Shown: positions 33,775-42,986 of the stretch, in pieces
Numbering within the stretch: the first letter of the stretch is position 1
Layout: each line of letters begins with the position of its first letter
From: JAAYAY01 sp964563135
GTDB taxonomy: Bacteria > Planctomycetota > Planctomycetia > Pirellulales > Thermoguttaceae
Direction: 5' to 3'
NCBI GenBank assembly: GCA_964563135.1
Contig: CAZLWV010000004.1
Location: 1 to 64,000 of the forward strand
DNA: 64,000 nucleotides
The notes under the pieces: model-generated
The model's database searches: none
The model's input: the letters and a program-made list of their open reading frames with translations, nothing else
What the model was told of the DNA's origin: nothing
Program-made: the position numbers and the translations under genes

Positions 33775-34924
33775 CTACGGCTCCGCCTCGCCCGGCTCGG
33801 GAGGGAGCTGGAGAGGCTTGCTGGTCAGAAGTCCGATACAGCGGCCCTTGTTGCCGGTGGCGCAGTAGTACATGTAAAAGGTGTCGTTGGCCGGATTGTA
33901 GACCAGCGAGATCTTGTGGGCATATTGGCGGTCGAGCCCGCCGGGATGCCCGCCCGCCTGGTAGAGCGGTTCGGGGTGGGCGGTCCAGTGGAGCAGGTCG
34001 CGGGAGAACGCAACCATGATATGGGCCCCGCCGCGGCCCACCCCGAAGTAGAACATGCTCCAGTGGTCTCCGTCGCGGAATACCTTGCCGTCGGAGCAGA
34101 ACCGCTCGTCGTAGCCGCCGGCTCGGTTGCGCACCACCGGGTTTCCGGCATGGCGGGTNNNNNNNNNNCCAGTCGAGGAGATTCTGCGAGGTGGCCAGCC
34201 CGAGTTGCTCGATGCCGCCGTTGGCCGCGTTGTAGAAGTTGTAGAACCGGCCCGCGTGTTCCACCAGCCAGGGCTGGTAGATGCAGTCCTTTTCCCAGTC
34301 GCCCACGTCGGGCTCGTGGACGGAGAGGATGTACGAGGGCTTGGCCCGGCTCCAAACCAGCCCGTCATCGCTCAACGCCACGCCTTCATAGCCGGGCCGC
34401 AATTCGTAGCCGCCTTGGAGCGGATAGCAGCCGTAGAGCGTCCAGTACTTGCCCTGATGCTGCTTGAGGATGCGGGGGGCCCGGATGTCGTACGACTCGT
34501 ACAGGTAGGCCCCAACGACGCAGCCGCCATGATCGAACTGGCCTTCCGGGCCAAAACCCATGGCCAGCCGGGGGTTCCGCCAATGGACCAGGTCGCTGCT
34601 TTCGACCACAAAACTGTTGTAGCCCTTGCCGTTGAAGCCGATGAAACTCATCCGCCAGCGATCGTTCTCTCCAGGCAGTTGGTAGACCGTGGGGCAGTCG
34701 GTGTTCTTGAACTCCTCCAGCCCCGGGATTCTCGGCTCGGCCGGCAGGATCGGTTCCGGCCAGTAGTGCCAGCCCCGGTAGGGAGCCGACCAGGCATCGA
34801 GCGTGGCCGGGTCGATTTCCGCCGGTGCCGCATCCTGGGCCTGCGCCCTCTGGGGGCACGTCGCCGGAGACACCAATACGACCGCGAGGGCGGAAAGGAT
34901 CAGGAAAGGATGGCAGGGGAGCAT
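33775..34924 (-). CDS. GH43/GH32-like five-bladed propeller hydrolase, interrupted by a 10-N gap
   Basis: The start ATG at 34924 follows AAGGAG and encodes a signal peptide (MLPCHPFLILSALAVVLVSP). Blade-like motifs are visible: YWPEPILPAEPRIPG, MSFIGFNGKGYNSF, SSDLVHWRNPRLAMG, KQHQGKYWTLYGCYPLQGG and FSRDLLHWTAHPEPLY. They match the glycosyl-hydrolase family 43/32/130-type superfamily. The ten Ns at 34159-34168 break the frame. Joining the flanks directly reads LLDW then TRHAGNPVV in one uninterrupted frame of 379 aa. The gap is thus probably an artefact. The gene lies next to the sulfatase, suggesting shared work on a sulfated glycan. Confidence 0.8.
34159..34168. other. Assembly gap (10 N)
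   Basis: Exactly ten Ns, a conventional scaffold placeholder, interrupt the glycosidase-like gene. The flanking codons continue in the same frame if the Ns are deleted. Confidence 0.95.
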
Positions 34925-35125
34925 AGAAGTCGGCTCCTTATGAGGCATCGGCAGGCTGGATGCCGAACCGAAACATCGGTTGGGTACATTCACCTGGGGG
35001 GTCGTCGTGCGTCGTGGAATTCGGAACCCGGGGCACACATCCTGCCAGACATTGCGACTGCCGGACGACAATGCCCGGGGGCTTGCCTGTCCCCCCGGGC
35101 TATTCGCGGCGCAGTCGCTGGCCGG

Positions 35126-38100
35126 TCAATCGATGGGGCCGGGACGGAAGATCACGGGCGCCGTCTTGATTCTGGGCCGGATGGCGAGCCAGTCGATGCC
35201 CTGGAAGTCCGGGTCCTCCATGGCGCGTATCTCCTCCTGGCCAAGGTAGGGACACATCGTGTCGACCCACAGGATCAGCCGCTGAAGGCTGACCGGATCC
35301 ACGCGGACCTCGTGATGCTGGCCGCTGGATGCGATCTCGATCAACCGGCTGTTGTAAGAGAGCTGTTTCATCGGTTCCGGCGTGACGTAGGCGGCTGGGT
35401 CGACTGTTCCGTAGCCCTCCACCATGATCATGTTGGCGATCCCGAAACCCGGCGGCGGGTTCTCTGGCTTGTTGTAGGCCGTGCCCCAGGAGGGACGGCC
35501 TATCAGAGTCAGGTAGGTCTCGTCGAACGACAGAAACGTAGTCCGGGGCGTCATGTCAAAGGTCTTTCGTCCCTCGCCCTCTCCCTGGTGGCACTCGCCG
35601 CAGTAACGGTCGAGGACCGGGCGGACATAGCGATCGAAACTCACCGTATCGTCGCTCCACGGCGGCGGCTGGATGGTGCTGGGCTCCCTGGAGAAGGCGA
35701 TCGCGGTGCTGGGCAGTTCAGGCGTCACGCTGTGCGACTCGTGGCAACCGAGGCAGCCTCGCCGCTCGCCCGGCATCGCGCCGGTGAAACTCCGCATCGT
35801 CTGCAGGGCCCGCTGCTGCTCGTCGAGGAGCTGGAAATGGAGGGCCATGCCCGCGGGGATCCGAAAATTGACGGAGCCGTCTTCTTCGACCGGCACCGTG
35901 CCCAGAACGCGCTTGACGCCTTCGGACTGGACCGCCGAAACGACCGGTCCGGTTGACAGGTAGGGGCGATGGTCCCAGTAGGTGTAGGTCTTCGGTTCGA
36001 TGTTGAGCACGCGAAGGTATCGGACCTTGCCGCGCAGCGCGTCCGGGGCCCCGTAGAGCACGTTGGCGCTGTACAGAGTACCCTCCAGCTGCGACGTCTG
36101 GTCGGTTTTCTTCGGCCACTCGACGCGATCGGCAATGAGTGGTGAACGAACGCGAGGCCGCACTGGCAGCGCGTGGAAGATGTGGTTGGAGCCCTCGTAG
36201 ATCAGCTCCCGGTTGCCGTCGATATCCATCAGGTAGAGCACAAACTTGCCGGCGCGTTCGGCAGAGACGAGGAAGTCACGTGGCCCAAGCGGATAAGGAG
36301 AGTAATAGGCCGCGTACTGGCCGGCGGCGTGGTAGTGAGGCGACTCGATGGGGTCGACCGGCCCATTGCCGCATTCCGGCCAGGCAACGTCGGCCGTGAC
36401 CTTCGTCAGCCCGTCAGGAAAATTGTAGCCGCCGTCGGGATCGATGATCCCCACGGAACCGGCAAACCAGTCGTGGTGGGCGCTGCCGGTGAACATCACG
36501 CGGCGGCTGCCGGGGATGTTGCGGGCATCCTTGAGCAGGTCGGGCCAGACGCTCTGGTTGCCCCAGAACATGGCCTCGCTGGAACCATCGGGGTTGAGCG
36601 TCCACAGTTTTTGGGCCCGCCACAGGGGCTTGTCGGTGTATTCCCAGCGGGTGTAGACGATGCGGCCGTCTTCCATGACCGAGGGGAGATAGTCCGGCTC
36701 GTTGTTGCGCGAGATGAGATAGATATCGCTGCCGTCTCGCTCAGCCCGGGCGAGGACAAAAGCGTTGGTGGGCGGCATGCAGCGCACGTAGGTATGGCCC
36801 CGGGTTGTGGAAAAGAGGATGTGCTTGTCGTCGGGAAGATAGATCGGGTCAAAGTCGTCGTACGATCCGCGGGTGAGCTGAGTCAGGCTCGTGCCGTCGG
36901 CGTTGATCTCATAGAGATGGAACGCCTTCTCGTTGTGTGGCTTGAAGCAGAACAGGACCTTCTGCCCGTCATAGGAAACATCCGGCCGCCAGAAGGAACC
37001 GTGAAGCGGCTCCTGGGGCATGAGCTGGCGGACCTCGCCATCCGGTCCAAAGCCCTGGAGAATGACTAGCTTCCCGCCGGGGACCGCCATGTAGCCCAGC
37101 CGGTGGCGAGTTTCGTGTCGCCACTCGCTCCCTTGCGGGAACGGCATGTCGACCATGAGAATGCGATCGAAGTCGAGCACCGGATTGGCCAGCACGATGG
37201 AACGTTTGACCCGCCTGGCGGCGAAGTAGAGTTCCGCATCCTCGCCTCGCAGCGCCTCCGCCCGGTGCTGGAGCCGATCCAACTCGGCCAGCTGCTGGCG
37301 GAAATCGACACCGCCGGCATATTCCTTGGCCAGCCGGGCCGCCAGGGCCCTGGTCCAGGCGATTTCCTGGAGCGTGCGCTGACTGGTCGGATGCCCGTCG
37401 GCCTGGTGCAGCCAGTCGCGGCGGAGGAGTTCTTCCGCCTCGGCCGTGCTGCGGGTGCGGGTCGGGGGCGTGGCGGGAGGCACGTAGGGGGCAACGGCCT
37501 CGCGCTCAAACGGGCGGAACTGAACGCGACTACCGGCGGCGAGTATCAGTTCGATCCAGCGAGGCGAGCACGCGGCGGTTTCTCCCTCGGCGAGCAGCCT
37601 GGCGGCCTCGGCCTCGATCTGGTCCACTTCGCCCCACTGGCGGCGCTCGTCGTCGGTCATGCAGCTTCGCTGCCCCTCGGTGAGCGGGCGATACTCGGTC
37701 ATCAGGGCCACGAGCCGCTCCAGGGGAAGACGATGGACCTGCCCTTCCTCCCCCTCGACATACGCGGCCGGTGTCAGGCCCGTATAGGAGGTGAAACGCC
37801 GCAGTTCTTCCGGAAAGTCGGCGGCAATCCGCCTGGCCATGGCTGCGGCGAAGGTGGGGCTGAAATCCACATCGTCTGAGGCCACCCGCCGGCGAACCTC
37901 GCTGAGCGATTCGGCAAAAGTGTCCTTGCGGACGTAGATCCGGGCCAGGGCCTCCTCCTGCTGGCGAATCTGTTCCCGCTGCGCCTCGCGCCCCGGGGCA
38001 AAGAGGCGGCCGATTTCGTCGGCGTTGAGAGCCACATCGTGGATCTGCAGGTCGTCGATCAGGCCTTGGAAGCACTCGCCGCCGTTGGAGGATCCAATGC

Positions 38101-38680
38101 AGGCGGGGGCATCGCCGCCCGAGGCGATCGTTCCCGGCCGATCGAGCGATCCGGCCTGGCAGCCGTCCAGATAGACCCGCATCGTCTTTCCGTCGAAGGT
38201 GGCCGCCACGTGGTGCCAGAGCCCGTCGAGCAGAAGTGCCGGGTCGATCGGCGCGTCGCACTCGATGTAGCCCCCCACGTTCAGTCCGAGCGAAAGAATG
38301 GAGCCGTTGTTCTGAAAGGCGAAGAGGAGCCGACGGTCGCCGTCTTCCTTGCGGAAAATCTCGCTGTACTGATCGAACCCTTCGGGGCGAACCCAGGCAC
38401 TGAAGGTGATCTGCTGCAGGGCGGCAAAATCCTCGTGCGACGCGGCGGCAAGCCAGTGCTGCCCCTTGAAATGCAGGGCGCCTTGCAGCAGGCCCGGCGA
38501 TCGGGTCAGGGCGGCCGCTGTTCTCACGGCGGCGTCATGCCCGCGGCCCGACTGGTCGGGCCAGCGGTCCGCCTGGGGACTGTCGAACGTCCAGTGGGCG
38601 ATCGGTGTTGAGGCGTCGACGTGAGACGCGAGAATCGTGAGCGAAACCAACAGCAGCAACGTCGCCTGGGCCCTGGTCAC
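35126..38680 (-). CDS. LamG / propeller / diheme cytochrome c exported protein (HzsA-like)
   Basis: The preferred start is GTG 38680, preceded by AAAGGGGGATCC and overlapping the stop of the upstream gene as GTGA; a TTG at 38704 is the alternative. The 1,184-aa protein has a signal peptide (TRAQATLLLLVSLTILASHV). A LamG domain at about residues 25-220 contains WTFDSPQADRWPDQSGRGHD and ITFSAWVRPEGF. A helical region follows, then a PD40-like propeller (WRPDVSYDGQKVLFCFKPH, DFDPIYLPDDKHILFSTTRG). The C-terminal part holds heme motifs CLGCH near residue 975 and CGECH near residue 1026. The propeller/cytochrome part resembles the hydrazine-synthase alpha-subunit-like family widespread outside anammox bacteria. 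Hydrazine chemistry is not implied. Confidence 0.85.
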   Translation of the reverse strand: MTRAQATLLLLVSLTILASHVDASTPIAHWTFDSPQADRWPDQSGRGHDAAVRTAAALTRSPGLLQGALHFKGQHWLAAASHEDFAALQQITFSAWVRPEGFDQYSEIFRKEDGDRRLLFAFQNNGSILSLGLNVGGYIECDAPIDPALLLDGLWHHVAATFDGKTMRVYLDGCQAGSLDRPGTIASGGDAPACIGSSNGGECFQGLIDDLQIHDVALNADEIGRLFAPGREAQREQIRQQEEALARIYVRKDTFAESLSEVRRRVASDDVDFSPTFAAAMARRIAADFPEELRRFTSYTGLTPAAYVEGEEGQVHRLPLERLVALMTEYRPLTEGQRSCMTDDERRQWGEVDQIEAEAARLLAEGETAACSPRWIELILAAGSRVQFRPFEREAVAPYVPPATPPTRTRSTAEAEELLRRDWLHQADGHPTSQRTLQEIAWTRALAARLAKEYAGGVDFRQQLAELDRLQHRAEALRGEDAELYFAARRVKRSIVLANPVLDFDRILMVDMPFPQGSEWRHETRHRLGYMAVPGGKLVILQGFGPDGEVRQLMPQEPLHGSFWRPDVSYDGQKVLFCFKPHNEKAFHLYEINADGTSLTQLTRGSYDDFDPIYLPDDKHILFSTTRGHTYVRCMPPTNAFVLARAERDGSDIYLISRNNEPDYLPSVMEDGRIVYTRWEYTDKPLWRAQKLWTLNPDGSSEAMFWGNQSVWPDLLKDARNIPGSRRVMFTGSAHHDWFAGSVGIIDPDGGYNFPDGLTKVTADVAWPECGNGPVDPIESPHYHAAGQYAAYYSPYPLGPRDFLVSAERAGKFVLYLMDIDGNRELIYEGSNHIFHALPVRPRVRSPLIADRVEWPKKTDQTSQLEGTLYSANVLYGAPDALRGKVRYLRVLNIEPKTYTYWDHRPYLSTGPVVSAVQSEGVKRVLGTVPVEEDGSVNFRIPAGMALHFQLLDEQQRALQTMRSFTGAMPGERRGCLGCHESHSVTPELPSTAIAFSREPSTIQPPPWSDDTVSFDRYVRPVLDRYCGECHQGEGEGRKTFDMTPRTTFLSFDETYLTLIGRPSWGTAYNKPENPPPGFGIANMIMVEGYGTVDPAAYVTPEPMKQLSYNSRLIEIASSGQHHEVRVDPVSLQRLILWVDTMCPYLGQEEIRAMEDPDFQGIDWLAIRPRIKTAPVIFRPGPID

Positions 38681-38979
38681 GGCGGATCCCCCTTTCGCGG
38701 CCAATGTTTAGTCAAACCCGTTGAAGGGCGATCTCCATTGTAAACCCGGATCAGCCGATAAGCGACACCCAGCCCCAGGCCCGCGCCAATCGCGACCAGC
38801 CACCAGCGTGGGACGTGGTTCCCGAAGGAAACCAGTACCAGAAAAGCCTCAACGGCAGCGATCGGGGCCGCGGCACAGGCGGCCACCACAAGGGCGGCGC
38901 TGGCAACCCGGACGGCTTCACGCCAGGTGGAGGCAGGCAAGATCCCGGCCCCCGACTTTTTGCTGCAGTTGCAGGTCAC
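38677..38979 (-). CDS. Small membrane protein coupled to trpA
   Basis: A 100-aa open frame starts at a GTG overlapping the trpA stop as GTGA and ends at a TGA overlapping the next GTG start as GTGA. It reads MTCNCSKKSGAGILPASTWR, then two hydrophobic segments (VRVASAALVVAACAAAPIAA, then FLVLVSFGNHVP to WWLVAIGAGLGLGVAY), and a basic tail. The perfect overlap at both ends is the main evidence that it is a real gene. I do not recognise the family. It probably sits in the inner membrane. Confidence 0.65.
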   Translation of the reverse strand: MTCNCSKKSGAGILPASTWREAVRVASAALVVAACAAAPIAAVEAFLVLVSFGNHVPRWWLVAIGAGLGLGVAYRLIRVYNGDRPSTGLTKHWPRKGDPP

Positions 38980-39776
38980 GCCATGGCGGCGATGAGGTCT
39001 TCCACGTAGTCGCCGATCCCGGCAAGCACCGTTTGGCGGTCTTGCGCACCCGCCTCGGCCACCCGGCGGACGATGGCGGAACCAACGATCAGACCATCGG
39101 CGACGGGCGAGAGCATCCGCACGTGTTCCGGGCGGCTGATGCCGAAGCCGATGCAGATCGGAAGATCGGTCTGCCGGCGGATCGCGGCGACGTTGTCGAC
39201 GATCTGCGGAGGCAGTTCCGTCCGTTCGCCGGTAATGCCGGTCACCGAAACGTAGTAGATGAATCCAGTCGTCTGATCGGCAATTCGCTTGGCGCGATCC
39301 AGAGGAGTGGTCGGAGTGATGAGCTGGATGAGGCTGAAGTCCTGCTGGCGGCAGACCCCCGCCAGCGGGCCGGATTCCTCGACCGGCAGGTCGGGGACGA
39401 TGATCCCGGCCACTCCGGCGGCCTTGGCCCGGGCCACGTAGTGCTCCAGGCCGATCCGGTAGACGATCGCGTAGCTGACCATCGTGACCACGGGGGCGGA
39501 GAGGTCGACCGTCGTGCCGGCGAGCATGTGGAAGATGTCGTCGACGCGGACTCCGCCGCCGAGAGCTCGGGTGTAGGAGGCCTGGATCACCGGGCCGTCG
39601 GCGATCGGGTCGCTGTAGGGGATGCCAAGTTCGCACATGCTGCTGCCGCGGGCGACGAGTTGCCGCAGCAGCGCGGCCGTGAACTCCAGGTCGGGGTCGC
39701 CAGCCGTGATGAAAGGCATCAGCGCCTTGCGGCCCTGGCTGCGAAGCGACTGGAACAAGGTATCGATAGCCGACAT
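38976..39776 (-). CDS. trpA: Tryptophan synthase alpha subunit
   Basis: The 266-aa protein starts MSAIDTLFQSLRSQGRKALM at ATG 39776, giving normal family length. Catalytic E49 lies in MCELGIPYSDP and D60 in DPIADGP, numbered as in E. coli. Other landmarks are FITAGDPDL, VPDLPVEE, TPTTPLDRAKRIA, GFIYYVSVTGITG and GFGISRPEHV. The subunit cleaves indole-3-glycerol phosphate to indole and glyceraldehyde-3-phosphate and channels indole to TrpB. It lies 34 bases after trpB and overlaps a small membrane-protein gene at its end. No other trp genes are in the window. Confidence 0.96.
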   Translation of the reverse strand: MSAIDTLFQSLRSQGRKALMPFITAGDPDLEFTAALLRQLVARGSSMCELGIPYSDPIADGPVIQASYTRALGGGVRVDDIFHMLAGTTVDLSAPVVTMVSYAIVYRIGLEHYVARAKAAGVAGIIVPDLPVEESGPLAGVCRQQDFSLIQLITPTTPLDRAKRIADQTTGFIYYVSVTGITGERTELPPQIVDNVAAIRRQTDLPICIGFGISRPEHVRMLSPVADGLIVGSAIVRRVAEAGAQDRQTVLAGIGDYVEDLIAAMA

Positions 39777-39810
39777 GGGTTTCCTCGAATTCGAAACGCG
39801 AAGCACGATG

Positions 39811-41013
39811 TCAGAACTGTTCTCCCCGCAGCCTCGCCACCTCGGCCGCATCCTTGTCGCCGCGACCGGAAAGGCACACGACGACGATCTCGTCGCCCTT
39901 CATCTGCGCCGCGATCTGCATGGCCTTGGCCACCGCGTGGGAGCTCTCCAGGGCAGGCAGGATCCCTTCGGTCCGGGCGAGGGCGTCGAAGGCCTCCAGG
40001 GCCTCGCGATCGTTGGCAAAGATGTACTGGGCGCGGCCCGTTTCCTTCCAGTAGCTGTGCTCCGGGCCCACACCTGGATAATCGAGGCCTGCCGAGACCG
40101 AGTGGACGTCGGCGGTCTGGCCATCGTCGTCCTGCATCACGTAGCTGTAGGCGCCGTGCAGCACGCCCGGACGCCCGAAGTTGAGCGTTGCCGCATGCTC
40201 GCCAGGTTTCTGCGAGCGGCCGCCGGCCTCGACGCCGACGAGCTTCACCCCCGCATCGTCCACGAAGGGGTAAAACATCCCGGCCGCGTTGCTCCCGCCG
40301 CCGCAGCAGGCCACAACCGTGTCGGGAAGCCGCCCCATTTGCGCCAGGCACTGCTGCCGGGTCTCGCGGCCGATGACCGACTGGAAGTCGCGGACGATCC
40401 TCGGAAACGGATCCGGCCCCACCACCGAGCCGAGAATGTAGTGGGTCGTTTCGACAGACGCCATCCAGTCACGCATCGCTTCATTGATGGCATCGCGCAG
40501 GGTCCGCGACCCGGTGGAAACGGAGCGGACCTCGGCCCCGAGGAGCTTCATGCTGAAGACGTTCGGCTTCTGGCGGCGGATGTCCTCCTCGCCCATGTAG
40601 ACGACACACTCGAAACCAAAACGGGCGCAGGCGGTTGCGGTGGCAACGCCATGCTGGCCGGCCCCCGTTTCGGCAATCACCCGCTGTTTGCCCATGCGGC
40701 CAGTCAGGAGCGCCTGCCCCAGGGTGTTGTTGATCTTGTGGGCGCCGGTATGGTTGAGATCCTCCCGCTTCAAGTAGATCTGGGCCCCGCCACAGCGTTC
40801 GGTCAGCCGCTGGGCATGATACAGCGGAGACGGACGCCCCACATAGTGCCGAAACAGACTCTCAAGCTCCGCCTGGAACGACTCGTCGCGACGCGCCGCG
40901 TCGTACTGCTGGCTCAACTGCTCGAGGGCCCGAATGAGCGTTTCGGGCACATAACGGCCCCCAAAAGGCCCGAAACGCCCGGCCTGGTCGGGCACTTGGC
41001 TTGTGGCTCCCAT
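39811..41013 (-). CDS. trpB: Tryptophan synthase beta subunit
   Basis: The 400-aa protein starts MGATSQVPDQAGRFGPFGGR. The PLP-binding lysine is K93 in NHTGAHKINN, followed by IAETGAGQHGVATATACA. The phosphate-cup glycine segment CCGGGSNAAGMFYPF is intact, as is SVSAGLDYPGVGPEH. The length matches TrpB1. It condenses indole with serine to make tryptophan. Together with trpA it forms the start of a minus-strand operon that continues into a membrane protein and an exported cytochrome. Confidence 0.97.
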   Translation of the reverse strand: MGATSQVPDQAGRFGPFGGRYVPETLIRALEQLSQQYDAARRDESFQAELESLFRHYVGRPSPLYHAQRLTERCGGAQIYLKREDLNHTGAHKINNTLGQALLTGRMGKQRVIAETGAGQHGVATATACARFGFECVVYMGEEDIRRQKPNVFSMKLLGAEVRSVSTGSRTLRDAINEAMRDWMASVETTHYILGSVVGPDPFPRIVRDFQSVIGRETRQQCLAQMGRLPDTVVACCGGGSNAAGMFYPFVDDAGVKLVGVEAGGRSQKPGEHAATLNFGRPGVLHGAYSYVMQDDDGQTADVHSVSAGLDYPGVGPEHSYWKETGRAQYIFANDREALEAFDALARTEGILPALESSHAVAKAMQIAAQMKGDEIVVVCLSGRGDKDAAEVARLRGEQF

Positions 41014-41418
41014 GACTGGTCTCGCGTGATCTCTCGTGAAAAAATGCCGTGGCTCTGCAAACCTCTCCGGCCCGATACGGCCCTCGGAACCAGCCGGCTC
41101 GGCGGAGAGTTGGACTCCGGGTGTACCGCTGCGGTGGGGAAACCACCTATTTTCCGCCGCTGGCCGGAGGCGGTCAAGTGGAAAGAGCCGATTGCCGTCG
41201 GGCGGGTTCGCGCGGCCCGATCGTTCGCTTCAACACAGACGTCAGACAATATCACCCGTAAGGGTTGGTTGTTCGGCCTCCAGGCCGGCTGGAGGCCGCC
41301 AGACACCAGAGCGTATTCTATTCTTGTCTTGAAGCGAATCGTGCCGATATTCACGTGGGGCGGTCTCTTCACCCGCGCCGCCCGGTCCCACAAGATCATG
41401 CTCCTTCGAGTTTGAACC
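41014..41418. promoter_or_regulatory. Divergent trpB/PilZ upstream region with a hairpin
   Basis: Within these 405 bases a perfect 10-bp stem, CGGCCTCCAG (41274-41283) and CTGGAGGCCG (41289-41298), encloses a 5-base loop. No Trp-rich leader peptide, T-box core or classical attenuator could be identified upstream of trpB. The stem could be a regulator binding site or transcript structure; its role is not readable. Confidence 0.4.
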
Positions 41419-41868
41419 ATGCCGAGTCTTGAGAGTGAAATCGACGCCCAGTTCTACGAGATGATTTTCCGCCTCAGCGAGGGATCCTCTGCGGCTCTGG
41501 ATGATCGTCGGCAAGAGCCGCGTCATGCCTACAACATGCTCCAGAAAGTGGCGCCTTACGACGGGCGCTGGTTCCCCGCCCCGAACGAATTCGTCGAGGT
41601 CCAGTGCCACGACCTGACCCGCTCGGGATTCTCTTTCCTGCTGCCGCGGCGCCCCGCCTTCAAGTCGATCGTGGCTTCCTTCCAGGGGCCCGATGAGACG
41701 ATGTACTTCGAAGCCGAGGTGGTCCAGGTGAGCCGAGCGTTGATCCAGCCGGGAGGCGACGTGGAGGTGTTCGGAAACAGGCCGCCGGCTCTCTCGGCGC
41801 TCCAGCCCGGCACCCGTCCGGCCCTTCTGATCGGCTGCCGGTTCGTACGACGACTGCAGCCGGAGTGA
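41419..41868 (+). CDS. PilZ domain protein
   Basis: The 149-aa protein carries the two parts of the cyclic-di-GMP-binding PilZ signature: an arginine motif RRQEPR (R31 and R35) and, about 35 residues later, CHDLTRSGFSFLLPRR, corresponding to the (D/N)xSxxG element with Thr in place of Ser. The remainder is the expected small beta-barrel (VEVQCHDL, FEAEVVQVSRAL). It is probably a soluble c-di-GMP receptor affecting motility, adhesion or exopolysaccharide. There is no attached output domain, and no diguanylate cyclase lies nearby. Confidence 0.82.
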   Translation: MPSLESEIDAQFYEMIFRLSEGSSAALDDRRQEPRHAYNMLQKVAPYDGRWFPAPNEFVEVQCHDLTRSGFSFLLPRRPAFKSIVASFQGPDETMYFEAEVVQVSRALIQPGGDVEVFGNRPPALSALQPGTRPALLIGCRFVRRLQPE

Positions 41869-42403
41869 GAAGCCCTGGGTAGCCAAGTCCCGGTTCGCAA
41901 GAGCCGGACTTTGCGAGCTGGGCAGCAAGTGATTGGTTTGCCAGAACCTCGGCAAGCCGGGGGATCTTGAGTATCCACTGGCGGTGCTCCAAGGCCGGAA
42001 GACGATGAGTTCGGCCAAGTCGTTTGCCCTGGCGCTAGCCCAATGTTCCCAGGTGACGACTCTTGGAGGCTGCACGGCTGGTTCCAGCGGCAATCCCCGC
42101 AGCCTCGAAGCGAGTGCCGGCCTCGCGGTCAACCTGCCGCAGCGGATCGACATGGACCTGACGGGCAAGCCAATCGACGTGGTGGGTTTTCCACCTCATG
42201 TGAAGGTTGCGGCCGTGCCTGACGATTTCGCCGAGGAAAATGGCCCCGTGCTGCCGGCGGGGCTGGAGCATCTTCGGGGTCTTGTACAGGCGAAAGGCCC
42301 GCGGCCAAAGGGCGTTCTCCTTAGACGGCCCGGTGTCCCGCTGCCCACCGATCGGCCCAAGGTGACCTCGGTGTTTCCGGCTCCGGATGCCCCCGGAACG
42401 TCT
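41869..42403. other. Intergenic, no supported gene
   Basis: Frames on both strands overlap here but lack recognisable domains and mutually exclude each other. It may include decayed upstream parts of the radical-SAM fragment that follows. Confidence 0.4.
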
Positions 42404-42754
42404 GCTTTCGAGCGGTTGCAGACGGAGGGACGCATCCTGACGCGGGACTGGGTAAGCTGCGATACGATGCACGTAGTGATCCAACCTGGGAAAATAACGC
42501 CCGTCGAATTGTACGAAGGTTTCCGCTGGGCCTACCGGGAGACTTCTCGCTGGAAAAACATCCTCCAACGCACCGTCAACCGCGGCACGCGTCTTTCGAT
42601 CGTCCTGGTGAGCAACATGACCTACCGCCGCTCTGCTCGCAAGATCCATATGGGGCAAGGCTTCGAGCAGCCGTTGGGGAGAGTGAAGGTGGAAAAGCGG
42701 CAGATGTCGGGAATCCGCGAGCAGGAGACGAATTCAGCCGGCTGGGTGCGGTAG
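42404..42754 (+). pseudogene. C-terminal fragment of a B12-binding radical SAM protein
   Basis: The plus-strand translation from about 42404 reads FERLQTEGRILTRDWVSCDT, HVVIQPGKITPVELYEGFRW and AYRETSRWKNI. This is the typical C-terminal (DUF4070-like) tail of cobalamin-binding radical SAM enzymes, where a DxxHVV segment precedes a helical PxELxxGY motif. The catalytic CxxxCxxC cluster motif and the B12 domain are absent, and nothing similar is found upstream. It is therefore a broken remnant. No start codon or ribosome-binding site can be assigned. Confidence 0.65.
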
Positions 42755-42986
42755 CTGGCCGGCCCCGGACCGACTTCCCGAACGGAGACTCGCCGGCGCG
42801 GAGAAAGGCGAGAGGTCGACGAGGCTCCGATTCACCACCCCACGGACGGGATCGTCTCGCCAACGAGTAGTTCTCGGGGAGGGGACTCCGAGAAAAACCG
42901 GGGCAAAGATTTCCCGCCCAAGGTGGTCTAAGCTGATGATACTGATAGAGTCCCGGAACCACTTCTCGATCGAGATTCGCGTTGCT

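Noticed and set aside
41014..41418. Trp attenuator upstream of trpB
   Set aside because: A good hairpin exists at 41274-41298, but no Trp-rich leader peptide or T-box core could be found, and the hairpin lies about 260 bases from trpB.
41933..42754. 273-aa open frame as a complete gene
   Set aside because: Only the last roughly 110 residues resemble a known family (radical SAM C-terminus); the front has no homology or ribosome-binding site, so a pseudogene fragment is the better call.
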